Origin: Taibaiella koreensis
GTDB lineage: Bacteria; Bacteroidota; Bacteroidia; Chitinophagales; Chitinophagaceae
Direction: 5' to 3'
Length of the DNA: 64,000 nt
Assembly (NCBI RefSeq): GCF_003545715.1
Contig: NZ_QVNU01000001.1
Span: 744,001 to 808,000 of the forward strand
This document shows, piece by piece, positions 8,434 through 16,963 of the stretch. The notes under the pieces were generated by a model. That model saw only the letters and a program-made list of their open reading frames with translations. It was not told where the DNA came from and made no database searches. Numbering within the stretch: the stretch's first letter is position 1; every line of letters starts with the position of its first letter. A program made the translations under genes and the position numbers.

Positions 8434-8913
8434 ATGACAACGCCCGGCGAGCCTCTTTTCGACAACTTTTCTTTTGGCGATTATCTTTTTTCTGCTGAGA
8501 AAAGCAGGATTGATATGACGGCCATCCATGCCTTTCTCGACAAGGAAAGTTACTGGGCCAGGGGCATTCCTTATGAAACGGTAGTGCGGGCAATACAGGG
8601 CTCTGTCTGCATCGGTATATATGACCCGGAAGGACAGTTAGCCGGCTTCGGCCGTATGATCACCGACCGGGCGACCTTTGCCTACCTTGCCGATATTTTT
8701 GTACTGAAAACACACCGTGGAAAAGGGCTTTCCAAAGAGCTGATGAAGGTGTTCTGCCAGCTTGCCGACCGGTTCGGACTCAGGCGCTTCCTGCTCACCA
8801 CACAAGATGCGCATGATCTTTACCGCCGCTCGGGCTTCGAGTTGTTCCCTTATCCCGAACGGCTGATGAGCAGGCCCGGCCTGAGCTATCAACATAATCC
8901 CGAACGACAATGA
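8434..8913 (+). CDS. GNAT family N-acetyltransferase
   Basis: 159 residues from the ATG at 8434; the frame is open upstream but that part overlaps the promoter and has no family homology that I can see. The GNAT fold is recognisable: the AFGRMITDRATFAYL-type beta4 (GFGRMITDRATFAYLADIFV), then motif A HRGKGLSKELMKVF (R/Q-x-x-G-x-G/A acetyl-CoA pyrophosphate loop) and a C-terminal DLYRRSGFELF. The substrate is unknown. It forms a tight operon with the OsmC-like gene (4-base ATGA overlap) and the DinB-like gene, which suggests a shared role in detoxification or thiol/oxidant defence. Confidence 0.85.
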   Translation: MTTPGEPLFDNFSFGDYLFSAEKSRIDMTAIHAFLDKESYWARGIPYETVVRAIQGSVCIGIYDPEGQLAGFGRMITDRATFAYLADIFVLKTHRGKGLSKELMKVFCQLADRFGLRRFLLTTQDAHDLYRRSGFELFPYPERLMSRPGLSYQHNPERQ

Positions 8914-9380
8914 GCCAGCTGCATCACTACAAGACAACGATCGAATGGACCGGCAATAAAGGTACCGGCACCTCGGGCTATACAGCCTATGAAAGAAGCC
9001 ATAGCATACGTGTCGACGGCAAAGCAGACATCGCTGCGTCTTCCGACAAGGCTTTCAGGGGCGATGCCGCCAGGCACAATCCCGAAGACCTTTTCCTGGC
9101 TTCGCTGGCATCCTGTCATATGCTCTGGTACCTGCACCTGTGCGCCGATGCGGGGGTGATCGTAGAAAGCTATACTGATGAAGCCAGGGGTACTATGGAA
9201 ACCCAATCCGGTGGCAGCGGTCGCTTTACCGAAGTGGTGCTTTCGCCGCGTATCACTATAAGCCACTCCGATATGCTGGACCAGGCTTACCGCTTGCATC
9301 ATAAGGCTCATGAGATGTGCTTCCTGGCCAATTCCGTCAACTTTGAAATACTGATACAACCCAAAATAAAATCCAGCTAG
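8910..9380 (+). CDS. OsmC/Ohr family peroxiredoxin
   Basis: 156 residues. OsmC-family proteins reduce organic hydroperoxides in the cytoplasm using a reactive Cys pair. Cys69 in LASLASCHMLWYL and Cys137 in HEMCFLANSV sit in the conserved positions, and NPEDLFLASLASCH is the family hallmark. The sequence is closer to the OsmC-like subgroup than to true Ohr. It overlaps the acetyltransferase gene by 4 bases and is followed after one base by the DinB-like gene. Confidence 0.9.
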   Translation: MSQLHHYKTTIEWTGNKGTGTSGYTAYERSHSIRVDGKADIAASSDKAFRGDAARHNPEDLFLASLASCHMLWYLHLCADAGVIVESYTDEARGTMETQSGGSGRFTEVVLSPRITISHSDMLDQAYRLHHKAHEMCFLANSVNFEILIQPKIKSS

Positions 9381-9381
9381 T

Positions 9382-9954
9382 ATGAACGCATCTGAAAACT
9401 TCCTGGCCATCGGCAGCAAGATGTTTGCCTACTACAAAGGCCTCGCCGATAAAGCTATCGCTACACTCGGTGAAGAAGAGATCCATTGGCGTGCCAATGA
9501 GACCTCAAATAGTATCGCGATTATCGTACATCATATGTCGGGCAATATGCTATCCCGCTTTACCGATTTCCTGACCACCGATGGCGAGAAAACGTGGCGG
9601 GACCGTGATGCGGAATTTACCGATACCTATGCTTCCAAAGAAGAGATGCTGGCGGCCTGGGAGAAAGGCTGGGCCTGCCTGAGCGCAACACTGGAAGGAT
9701 TGACAGCAGCGGATATGGCCGCTATCGTTTATATCCGTAACGAAGGGCATACCGTATTGGAAGCGCTTACCCGGCAGGTGGCACATTATGCTTATCATTC
9801 GGGGCAGATCGTATACCTGGCCAAAATGATCCGGGACAAGGACTGGCAGTCGCTGTCGATCGCCAGAGGGCAGTCTACGGCCTACAACCAGGAAAAATTT
9901 GACCAGGAAAAAGATCGGCGCTTCTTTACTGATGGTAAGACTGCCTCATCTTGA
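9382..9954 (+). CDS. DinB/DUF1572 family protein
   Basis: 190 residues. A four-helix DinB-like fold with three likely metal-binding histidines: His at IIVHHMSGN (about residue 50) and two in QVAHYAYHSGQIVYLA (about 133-137). The DUF1572 subgroup is typical for Firmicutes and Bacteroidota. DinB-like proteins include thiol-dependent transferases such as bacillithiol-S-transferases, so a detoxification role alongside the OsmC neighbour is reasonable but is inference. The 3' end overlaps the convergent membrane protein gene by nine bases. Confidence 0.8.
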   Translation: MNASENFLAIGSKMFAYYKGLADKAIATLGEEEIHWRANETSNSIAIIVHHMSGNMLSRFTDFLTTDGEKTWRDRDAEFTDTYASKEEMLAAWEKGWACLSATLEGLTAADMAAIVYIRNEGHTVLEALTRQVAHYAYHSGQIVYLAKMIRDKDWQSLSIARGQSTAYNQEKFDQEKDRRFFTDGKTASS

Positions 9955-12066
9955 TTGCTGAGGACTCCAGCTGTAAAAGTAGACGCCGTTGAGGCTATCT
10001 ATAGGCTGCAGATGGTTTCGTTCTACAATCTGATTGGCCTGCCAGTAAGCTTCGCTTTTGGCCGGCTCGGTCTTGCTGTCGGGAACGGCGGCGGTCTGGG
10101 TCGAGTCGCGGAGATATTGCCTGTGCACCGCCAGCAAAACCGGTTTGGCATTCAGCCGGGCACGCAAAGCCGGGCTGCAGCTATCGCGGCTTACAAGCAT
10201 CAGGAAGTCTCGGGAAAAGACCGGTGGCGTGCGGCTCATCTTGCAGCTCATCAGGGGCAGGCCGCTGTAATATTGCAACTGAAAGCTGAACAGGCTTACC
10301 TCGTGAATGTCGTTCAGGGTTACAGAATAATCTTCCGATCCGGCGTTGTAATAGGGTATTGGGAGTATGGCCTGGTATCGATCGAAGGGAATGCGCAGCG
10401 AGCGGAATCCGGCCATTTCTTTTTCGCTGAAAACAGAAGGATCATTGGCCGATCCGTGCAACCTGGCGCCATAGTCGATCATTTCCGCACCACCCAGCAG
10501 CAATACGCTGCTAACGATAAACAAGCGCGCATAGCGGTTCACTTTCCGGAATACCCAGGCAAGGGTATAGATCACCCATATATAAAAGGTCCAGTAAAAG
10601 GGCCATGCCAGCCGTGTTATGCTGCGGAACTGCTCTACCATACGGGTAAGCTTATGCAGGTAGGTTACCGGATTGGCATAGTTCCGTACATAAGGGACAT
10701 GATAGTGCCCGAACATGAGATACAGCACCACAGCGCTGATCAGGTAAAAGGTTGCTATTTTGCCAGCCTTTTGTCCTTTAGTCTCAGATAAGGGTGCATG
10801 CAGGGGGCTTCCGGGACGGAGCATGCGTACCACAGCGTAGCCGCAGACCACACAAAGAAGCAATACAGGTACCCCTTCCGCAACTGAAAATTCTATAGGT
10901 ATACGAAAGGGTAAGGTAAGCTTCAGTCCCTCCTCCAGGGGATAATAATTTTCGCCGAAAGACATGGAAAGCAGCAACAGTCCCGAGAAGAAAATACCAA
11001 AGGTGAGCGGCTGCCGGAAGAACTCCTTCTGGCTTTCCATGATCATCAGCCGGAAAGGCCTGTAAAACACACTGATCAGGAACAGCAAGGCCAGTGTATA
11101 TAAACCCGTATTACCCAGATAAGCCATCAACTCGATACCATCGGCATTTTTATTGATCCACAAAGGAAAAAACAGCCGTTGAAAGGAATAATGGGTGAAC
11201 AACAGCGAAAAATTGGTCTTCTGTTCCATCCAGTCGTAACCCATGGCATAGGGTTGCCGTTGGTTGAAATAACCATCAGTTAGCTTCATCGTACCCCAGG
11301 CCATTGCCGCAGTAAGCGCAAGCATGGCCACAGAGCTGAGCATAGCGATGCGGCCAGAACGGCTGCGTAGCTTGAGCAGGCCGGAAAAGAAAAGCATACC
11401 CGCCAGGAACACAGGAATAATGATAAAATAATAGCCATGGGCCAGGAAGCCGCAAAAGCCAAAAAAGCTCATGAGCAAGGCGATAAATGCCTGCTTTCGT
11501 GTACGGCCTTCAGCGCCTTGCCACCACAGGAACAGGGCAATTGCGGTCAGGCAAAAAGAGGTTAGCGACAGGTTGTAATGGCCGGAGATGCGCATCAGCT
11601 GAAAATTGGTCCAGGGCAGTATGAGCGCCATAAGCCAGGACAGGAGCGCGTTCCCGGTCAGTCGCCTGAAGATGAAGAAGGCCAGCAGCCCGCATATGAG
11701 GATATTGACGAGGATGAAATAGTTAAAGAAAGCTACCGTATGATCCGACAGGTCCCATATATGGTGACAGAACCAGCGGAACGGAATAGCGAAGAGCGGC
11801 GTATTGTCCGCAGCGTACACATAGTCGCCGAAAGGATAGCTGAAGCTATTGTACTTGAATATCCCTTCCGGTCCGATGGGCTCTTTCACATAGCTGACGA
11901 GGGTGTAGTTATTCTTCAGACCGTCGCCTGCTACGGTCAGCATGTACTCGTCCGGGTGGAACATATGCCCGGGGAATACCAGGCAAAGCATCAGGAAATG
12001 AAATAAGGCAATGGAGCCATAAGCAAGCCGGTTTCGGCGCCCTGGATTAGGAAATACTTTTTTCAT
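9946..12066 (-). CDS. Multi-pass membrane protein, GT-C-like, unknown function
   Basis: 706 residues with about 11-13 hydrophobic segments (first at residues about 15-33) and a soluble C-terminal part from about residue 520. An early periplasmic-type loop with HPDEYMLTVAGDG just after the first helix recalls the acidic catalytic loop of GT-C glycosyltransferases that use lipid-linked sugars, and NYYPLEEGLKL-like loops follow. The family is not recognised with certainty, so the enzymatic role is a hypothesis. The gene starts 11 bases after nhaA and is probably in the same transcript. Its 3' end overlaps the convergent DinB-like gene by nine bases. Confidence 0.55.
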   Translation of the reverse strand: MKKVFPNPGRRNRLAYGSIALFHFLMLCLVFPGHMFHPDEYMLTVAGDGLKNNYTLVSYVKEPIGPEGIFKYNSFSYPFGDYVYAADNTPLFAIPFRWFCHHIWDLSDHTVAFFNYFILVNILICGLLAFFIFRRLTGNALLSWLMALILPWTNFQLMRISGHYNLSLTSFCLTAIALFLWWQGAEGRTRKQAFIALLMSFFGFCGFLAHGYYFIIIPVFLAGMLFFSGLLKLRSRSGRIAMLSSVAMLALTAAMAWGTMKLTDGYFNQRQPYAMGYDWMEQKTNFSLLFTHYSFQRLFFPLWINKNADGIELMAYLGNTGLYTLALLFLISVFYRPFRLMIMESQKEFFRQPLTFGIFFSGLLLLSMSFGENYYPLEEGLKLTLPFRIPIEFSVAEGVPVLLLCVVCGYAVVRMLRPGSPLHAPLSETKGQKAGKIATFYLISAVVLYLMFGHYHVPYVRNYANPVTYLHKLTRMVEQFRSITRLAWPFYWTFYIWVIYTLAWVFRKVNRYARLFIVSSVLLLGGAEMIDYGARLHGSANDPSVFSEKEMAGFRSLRIPFDRYQAILPIPYYNAGSEDYSVTLNDIHEVSLFSFQLQYYSGLPLMSCKMSRTPPVFSRDFLMLVSRDSCSPALRARLNAKPVLLAVHRQYLRDSTQTAAVPDSKTEPAKSEAYWQANQIVERNHLQPIDSLNGVYFYSWSPQQSR

Positions 12067-12077
12067 TCGGGACAGGC

Positions 12078-13271
12078 TTATTCCGGATATTTTTTGGCTG
12101 ACGAAGATGCAACGCTTTTCCGGTATAAAAAAACATATCCGGTAATTCCCGATACCATCGAGGCGATCAATATACCCAGTTTAGCCGTCGTTTGCACCAT
12201 GTGCTCGTCAAAAGCCAGCATGGCAATAAAGATGGACATGGTAAAGCCGATGCCGGCCAATAGTCCCATGCCCAGGATATGCCGCCAGTCGAGGTCTGCG
12301 GGAAGGCTTGCCAGGCGCAGCTTTACGGCCAGGTAACTGAATAGGGTAATGCCCAGCGGCTTGCCCAGGATAAGGCCTGCAAGAATGCCATAATTGACCG
12401 GTGACTGAAGCAATGCCCCGGTATTACCGGGAAATCGGATGGCTGTATTGGCGAGGGCAAATAAAGGAAGAATAAAGAAATTAACGGGAACATGCAGGCG
12501 ATGTTCCAGCCGTGTTATGGACTTGATCGGTAGGGCAAAGGCCAACAGCACGCCCGCCAGGGTAGCATGTACGCCGGAATTGAACAAGCAATACCAAAGG
12601 GCAATACCCAATACAAAATAAGGTAAGTGCAAGCGTAGCCGCAACCGGTTCATCAGCAGCAGGACAGCAAAGATGCCACCGGCGCCAAGCAGATAGCCCA
12701 TGTGGATCGTGTCGGTATAAAACAGGGCGATAGCCACAATGGCGCCAAGATCATCGATAATGGCGAGCGCGGTTAGCAGTACCTTGAGCTGCAGCGGCGC
12801 CCTGCTGCCCAGCAAGGAAAGGATACCGAGCGAAAAGGCGATATCTGTAGCCATAGGCACGCCCCAGCCGCCGGCATAGCCCGAGTCCGTATTGCAAGCC
12901 GCATACAGGCATGCCGGAAGCAACATACCACCCAATGCGGCAATAACGGGCAGGCCTGCCTTTCGCCGGTCGTTCAGCTCGCCTTGCAGCAACTCTCTTC
13001 TGATCTCCATACCTACCAGGAGAAAGAACAGGGCCATCAGTCCGTCGTTGATCATGTGCACGAGGCTATGCGGCAAATGCAGCGGGGCAGGCAGGAAGGT
13101 TCGCTCTTTTTCCCAAAAGCCAATGAAACCGTTGCCGGCGCTGGTATTGCTCCATACCAGCGCGATGAGGGTACAGGCCATCAGGGTAATGCCCACTGCC
13201 CGGCTATCCTGTATAAAGGCATTGAGCGGGGAAAGGAGTCGGCGCCGGAGTGTATAGGTCAGCTTGTTCAT
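12078..13271 (-). CDS. nhaA: Na+/H+ antiporter NhaA
   Basis: 397 residues, the family length, with about 12 transmembrane helices. Diagnostic segments are DGLMALFFLLVGMEIRREL (76-94), the TM4 element MATDIAFSLGIL (140-151) and IIDDLGAIVAIALF in TM5, whose paired aspartates (Asp173 and Asp174 here) bind Na+ and protons. The protein exports Na+ in exchange for protons across the inner membrane, giving salt and alkaline pH tolerance. It is followed by a membrane protein gene after 11 bases. Confidence 0.95.
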   Translation of the reverse strand: MNKLTYTLRRRLLSPLNAFIQDSRAVGITLMACTLIALVWSNTSAGNGFIGFWEKERTFLPAPLHLPHSLVHMINDGLMALFFLLVGMEIRRELLQGELNDRRKAGLPVIAALGGMLLPACLYAACNTDSGYAGGWGVPMATDIAFSLGILSLLGSRAPLQLKVLLTALAIIDDLGAIVAIALFYTDTIHMGYLLGAGGIFAVLLLMNRLRLRLHLPYFVLGIALWYCLFNSGVHATLAGVLLAFALPIKSITRLEHRLHVPVNFFILPLFALANTAIRFPGNTGALLQSPVNYGILAGLILGKPLGITLFSYLAVKLRLASLPADLDWRHILGMGLLAGIGFTMSIFIAMLAFDEHMVQTTAKLGILIASMVSGITGYVFLYRKSVASSSAKKYPE

Positions 13272-13343
13272 GCAGGCAATTGGTATTGATCAGCCCGGCA
13301 AATTTCGGGTTTTTATCCCGGCCTGTGTTCATGCCAGTGACAA

Positions 13344-15746
13344 TCAGTTGAAATAAGGACAATACATCTGCGCATCGTTCACGGCCTGGGTACGCCCATA
13401 GCTGCGCAGGGCCTGGCTCCGGTAACCGGAAGTAAAGTGCTCCTGGTTGTCCGTGCCACTATTGTTATATGCATGCGCCTGCTCATCGCAAAGGCTGAGC
13501 ATCAGCAGTGCTGCCGCTCTTTTTTCCCGGTTACGGCTCAGCGCCAATACTCTTTTATATTGCGCTATAGCTTCCTCGCATTCATAATAATCGGCGCCGT
13601 ACCGTTGGTTATTGGGATAAAAAGCAAAATAAGCAAAGCTGCCTACTGCTCCTTTGCCCTCGCGCGACGACCAGCCATAGCTCATCATCATCCAGGCCTT
13701 GCCATAATAGGTCATGCTGTATTGCGCATTGCCCAGGCGGTAATAATAAGCCGCCAGCCGTTCGGGGTTGCGTTCCCTGGCGATGCTGTCCTGCAGCATT
13801 ACCAGGTCGGCCGCGATCAGGCGTTTGCTATTCATCGCATAGCGTGGCGCAGCAACGGTGTCCCATGGCGCTACCGTACCCAGCCAGGCGATGCTGCTCA
13901 AGGGCAGGTAATGCTTGTATTCGTAAAAGCCTTCCCAAAAGCGCGGGTCCATGCTGCTAAATACAGTCAATGCTTCCTTGTACTGCTTGCGGCGCATGAG
14001 CAGCGTGCCTTTCAGGTCTTTGTAAAAATCGTCGCCGGCCCAGCTGCCAGGGTAGATCAACCGTTCCCAATCGTTGCGGGGCAGGCGATGTTTATAGGCC
14101 AGCACGCTATCGATATCTTCCGGAGCCGCCTCCCTGTCCCACCAGGCTATATAACGGTAGTACGCACCCTCCGGGCTAATATAAGGGCTGCCGTCATAAA
14201 TATTGAGTGTCAGGTTGGCCTTATTGTACAGCAGCCCGGCGGTAACCTGGTCGCCCTTTTGGTGGAATCGCCGACTCAATAGCAGCAGCAGCTCGCCCAG
14301 ATCGTCGTTGCGTTCCATGGTCGCATCCTCACTGGCATACCAATCATAATAATCTTCATTCTTCCTTACCGTATCCATCGCCGGGTTCAGGGCTTTCAGG
14401 CGAAGGATATTGGCCGCCAGCTGTTGCCGTAATGCGGGTTGGAGCACATCGCCCACATAAGCCAGGGCAATGCTTTTGTCTATCAGGCGCTGGATCTCCA
14501 TAGCGGTATCGGCAAAAGGCGGCATGTCCTGATGGCGCATCAGGGCCGTTGCATAATGGCCTTGTATATTGTCAAGGTGCGCCAGGGCCAGCAACAGTTT
14601 TTGGCGGTCCGCTTCCCGGGGCTGCATACGTTCTGTAAGGAAATCCTTAAGATCGGCCAGGTATTGTTTGTCCTTTTGCTGATTCTTTATCGCGTAACGC
14701 TCATATGAGCCATCCCACCAGAGGCTGTCCGGAAATAAACGATGGAATACGTTTTCCTGTATCGCCGAAGGGAATTGCAGCACTTCCGGCGACCATAGCC
14801 AATCCTCCACCTTGTTGATCTCACGGCCGATAAGCAGGAACAGGTAAGGTGATTCGGGATCTGCCGCACGGATCTCCCTCAGCAGGTCCAGCGCCCTTCC
14901 CGGCGTCTTCAGGGCCCGCATGATACGGATCAGCTGCAGGGTCTCTTTATCGGTTGCTACCGCCTGTAAGGAATCCAGGTCGGAACGGCTGATATGGTTA
15001 TAGCAGAAGACTTTCTTTTCCTCCGAGAGATCGAAGGACTGTAGCAGCGACCGGGTACGTGCCGTCCCTTCCTGCGACATGCCGTAATACAGCAAGGCCC
15101 AGCCTTTAAGCAAGGACTTGCTGTGCGCCAGGTATTGTATAAAATACCATTTTACCGAATCGGCCTCCGGGATATAGTAGGCGGCTTTAATGGCCTGGAA
15201 GGCATAGCGTTCCCGGAGAAAAGGATCTCTTGCGCTACGGCAACGGGCGGCTGCCGCGTCAGCAACCTCTATCAGGAGCGCACCGTCCGGGTCTTCGTTA
15301 CTGGTATTCCAGGGATCAGCCGGTTTGAATTGCGCAAACTCGAAGCGTTTCGCCAGCGTCATATATTCCATAGCCGCTTTATGCCGTCGCAGCCATTGGA
15401 AAAAAGTATTGTCTTTAAGGCTGCCGCCATCCTTCACCGTACAGGCATAGAAGAAGGCATCGGGATCGACCAGGTACTGTAGTGTATAGATATCGCCCAT
15501 CTTTACCTTTCCACCGGTATAAGCCAGCCATTCGGCGCAGTTACGCTGGTAATCTTTACCCGCAGGATCAGGCGAATAGCTGTTCAGGAAACGTTCGGAA
15601 TAATAAAAGGGCTCTAAAGAGGGGCCGCTGCCGATGTCGGGTCTGAACAGGGCGAAGCGACCTTCGTCCAGGTACAGGGAAGGTCCGCAGGCCAGGCTGG
15701 CAAAGGCCAGGCATATGAGCAGCAGGGCAAGGCTAGAACGTAGCAT
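13344..15746 (-). CDS. Large secreted protein, probably helical-repeat, unknown function
   Basis: 800 residues with an N-terminal signal (LLICLAFASLACGPS). The Cys could be a lipobox cysteine, although the residue at -3 is Ser. The rest is rich in helices with repeated Tyr/Ala/Leu patterns (e.g. LAKRFEFAQFKPADPWNTS, LALAHLDNIQGHYATALMRH, AAYYYRLGNAQYSMTYYGKA), consistent with TPR-like packing, but I cannot name a family. Its start overlaps the 3' end of the upstream lipoprotein gene by 14 bases, so the two are translationally coupled and likely act together in the periplasm. Confidence 0.6.
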   Translation of the reverse strand: MLRSSLALLLICLAFASLACGPSLYLDEGRFALFRPDIGSGPSLEPFYYSERFLNSYSPDPAGKDYQRNCAEWLAYTGGKVKMGDIYTLQYLVDPDAFFYACTVKDGGSLKDNTFFQWLRRHKAAMEYMTLAKRFEFAQFKPADPWNTSNEDPDGALLIEVADAAAARCRSARDPFLRERYAFQAIKAAYYIPEADSVKWYFIQYLAHSKSLLKGWALLYYGMSQEGTARTRSLLQSFDLSEEKKVFCYNHISRSDLDSLQAVATDKETLQLIRIMRALKTPGRALDLLREIRAADPESPYLFLLIGREINKVEDWLWSPEVLQFPSAIQENVFHRLFPDSLWWDGSYERYAIKNQQKDKQYLADLKDFLTERMQPREADRQKLLLALAHLDNIQGHYATALMRHQDMPPFADTAMEIQRLIDKSIALAYVGDVLQPALRQQLAANILRLKALNPAMDTVRKNEDYYDWYASEDATMERNDDLGELLLLLSRRFHQKGDQVTAGLLYNKANLTLNIYDGSPYISPEGAYYRYIAWWDREAAPEDIDSVLAYKHRLPRNDWERLIYPGSWAGDDFYKDLKGTLLMRRKQYKEALTVFSSMDPRFWEGFYEYKHYLPLSSIAWLGTVAPWDTVAAPRYAMNSKRLIAADLVMLQDSIARERNPERLAAYYYRLGNAQYSMTYYGKAWMMMSYGWSSREGKGAVGSFAYFAFYPNNQRYGADYYECEEAIAQYKRVLALSRNREKRAAALLMLSLCDEQAHAYNNSGTDNQEHFTSGYRSQALRSYGRTQAVNDAQMYCPYFN

Positions 15747-16863
15747 AGATCTTCCTTATGGTGTTGTCGTAAGTATTCAGGAGGCGGGTATCCCAATGGA
15801 AAAAACTGATCCGGCGCAAGCCTTTTACCTGCTGTTGTAGCAGCTGCGCTGCTTCTTCCAGTGCGGCCGGTTCGGGCATTTCCTTTCGTAGCACATCGCC
15901 TTCACGCAGGTAATGATTCCCTATGGTATAGTCTTCATGTAGCAGGTAACCGTTGCCACTATTGCCGAAATGATCCCGGAGATCATTGTCGCCCAGCTCT
16001 GCAGGATAAATGATGCCCTTCAGGGTATTGCCCCGGAACCAGGCGTACCAGCCAAATACGGGTAGGGCGGCATCCAGGGGGAGCGGGTATTGCTTATCCG
16101 TCAGGTATTGCTTCATGGTCGCCAGGTCGAACACGGAATTCCGAGCACGGCTGTTGTCTACCCGGTCCATATTGTAGCACATCAGCATGCCGCGATCAAC
16201 CGGCGGTACGCCCATTTTGCCCGGGTATTTGTAGGGAAAAAGACGGATGGTAGCGGATATCGCGAAGCCGGGAAATTGTTTCTTCAGGCTGCGCAGGAAG
16301 CGGAAGTAGCGATCCCTTGTCTTTACCGTCCAATCGCAATCGATCTGTATTTCTTCCGGGGACCTTGCCAGGGAGTCTCTTAAGCGACTACGCAGCGAAT
16401 CCTCGTTGTATACTTGCCCCGCCACGTATGGAGGCCTTACTTTGTCGGCAACCGTAGTTAGATAAGCCTCATTGATCGCTTTTGTTTTTTCATCCACGAT
16501 CGCCTTCAGCTTCAGCGCCAGGCTGTCGTCGCACCAGCGGTCGCTGATCCGTTCAAACACTCTGTTGGTAATAAAGATCACCGGCGTATAGCGAGGGGCC
16601 ATAGCTGATGGCAACGAAGCGGCATAACCAAGGCCGCTCGAAGGCACCGGTATCTGCATCTGCTCGCTCCAGTCCACATCCAGGTAGCGTACATAAAAAT
16701 GCGTGATACCAAAAGAAGTTGCCAGCGAGTCACTGAGCGTATTGCTCATATCGCTTTCATAATGGTTCTTCCAGTAATAAAAAGAACGTTCTGCAGCCTG
16801 CTGACGGCAGGATAACAAGAGCAATAGGCAAAGCACGGGGAGCGCGCGCATAGGAGGGAGCAT
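15733..16863 (-). CDS. Lipoprotein with TIM-barrel (GH18/DUF3142-like) fold, unknown function
   Basis: 376 residues with a lipoprotein signal (ALPVLCLLLLLSC then RQQ). The body has the pattern of a glycoside-hydrolase-like TIM barrel: THFYVRYLDVDWSE as an early strand, EIQIDCDWTVKTRDRYFRFL as a mid-barrel strand with acidic residues, FAISATIRLFPYK, and GMLMCYNMD as the following strand. These are reminiscent of DUF3142 proteins, which are related to family 18 hydrolases. The catalytic residues of GH18 (DxxDxDxE) are not all present, so activity is uncertain. The start may be the fifth codon (ATG at 16851), directly before the signal. The gene overlaps and precedes the 800-residue protein. Confidence 0.55.
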   Translation of the reverse strand: MLPPMRALPVLCLLLLLSCRQQAAERSFYYWKNHYESDMSNTLSDSLATSFGITHFYVRYLDVDWSEQMQIPVPSSGLGYAASLPSAMAPRYTPVIFITNRVFERISDRWCDDSLALKLKAIVDEKTKAINEAYLTTVADKVRPPYVAGQVYNEDSLRSRLRDSLARSPEEIQIDCDWTVKTRDRYFRFLRSLKKQFPGFAISATIRLFPYKYPGKMGVPPVDRGMLMCYNMDRVDNSRARNSVFDLATMKQYLTDKQYPLPLDAALPVFGWYAWFRGNTLKGIIYPAELGDNDLRDHFGNSGNGYLLHEDYTIGNHYLREGDVLRKEMPEPAALEEAAQLLQQQVKGLRRISFFHWDTRLLNTYDNTIRKIYATF

Positions 16864-16907
16864 AGGGTAGGGTCGTGCGGCCTGCTGTGGCCGTGCTGTA
16901 TAAAATT

Positions 16908-16939
16908 AAAAAGAACGCCGGCACAACCGACGTTCTTTT
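16908..16939 (-). terminator. Terminator after pyruvate dehydrogenase E2
   Basis: On the minus strand an AAAAGAACG-TCGG stem pairs with CCGG-CGTTCTTTTT across TTGTG, with one G-T wobble and a terminal T-run. It lies 25 bases after the stop codon. Confidence 0.75.
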
Positions 16940-16963
16940 GAGATATATTTTTTTTCTTATTGC

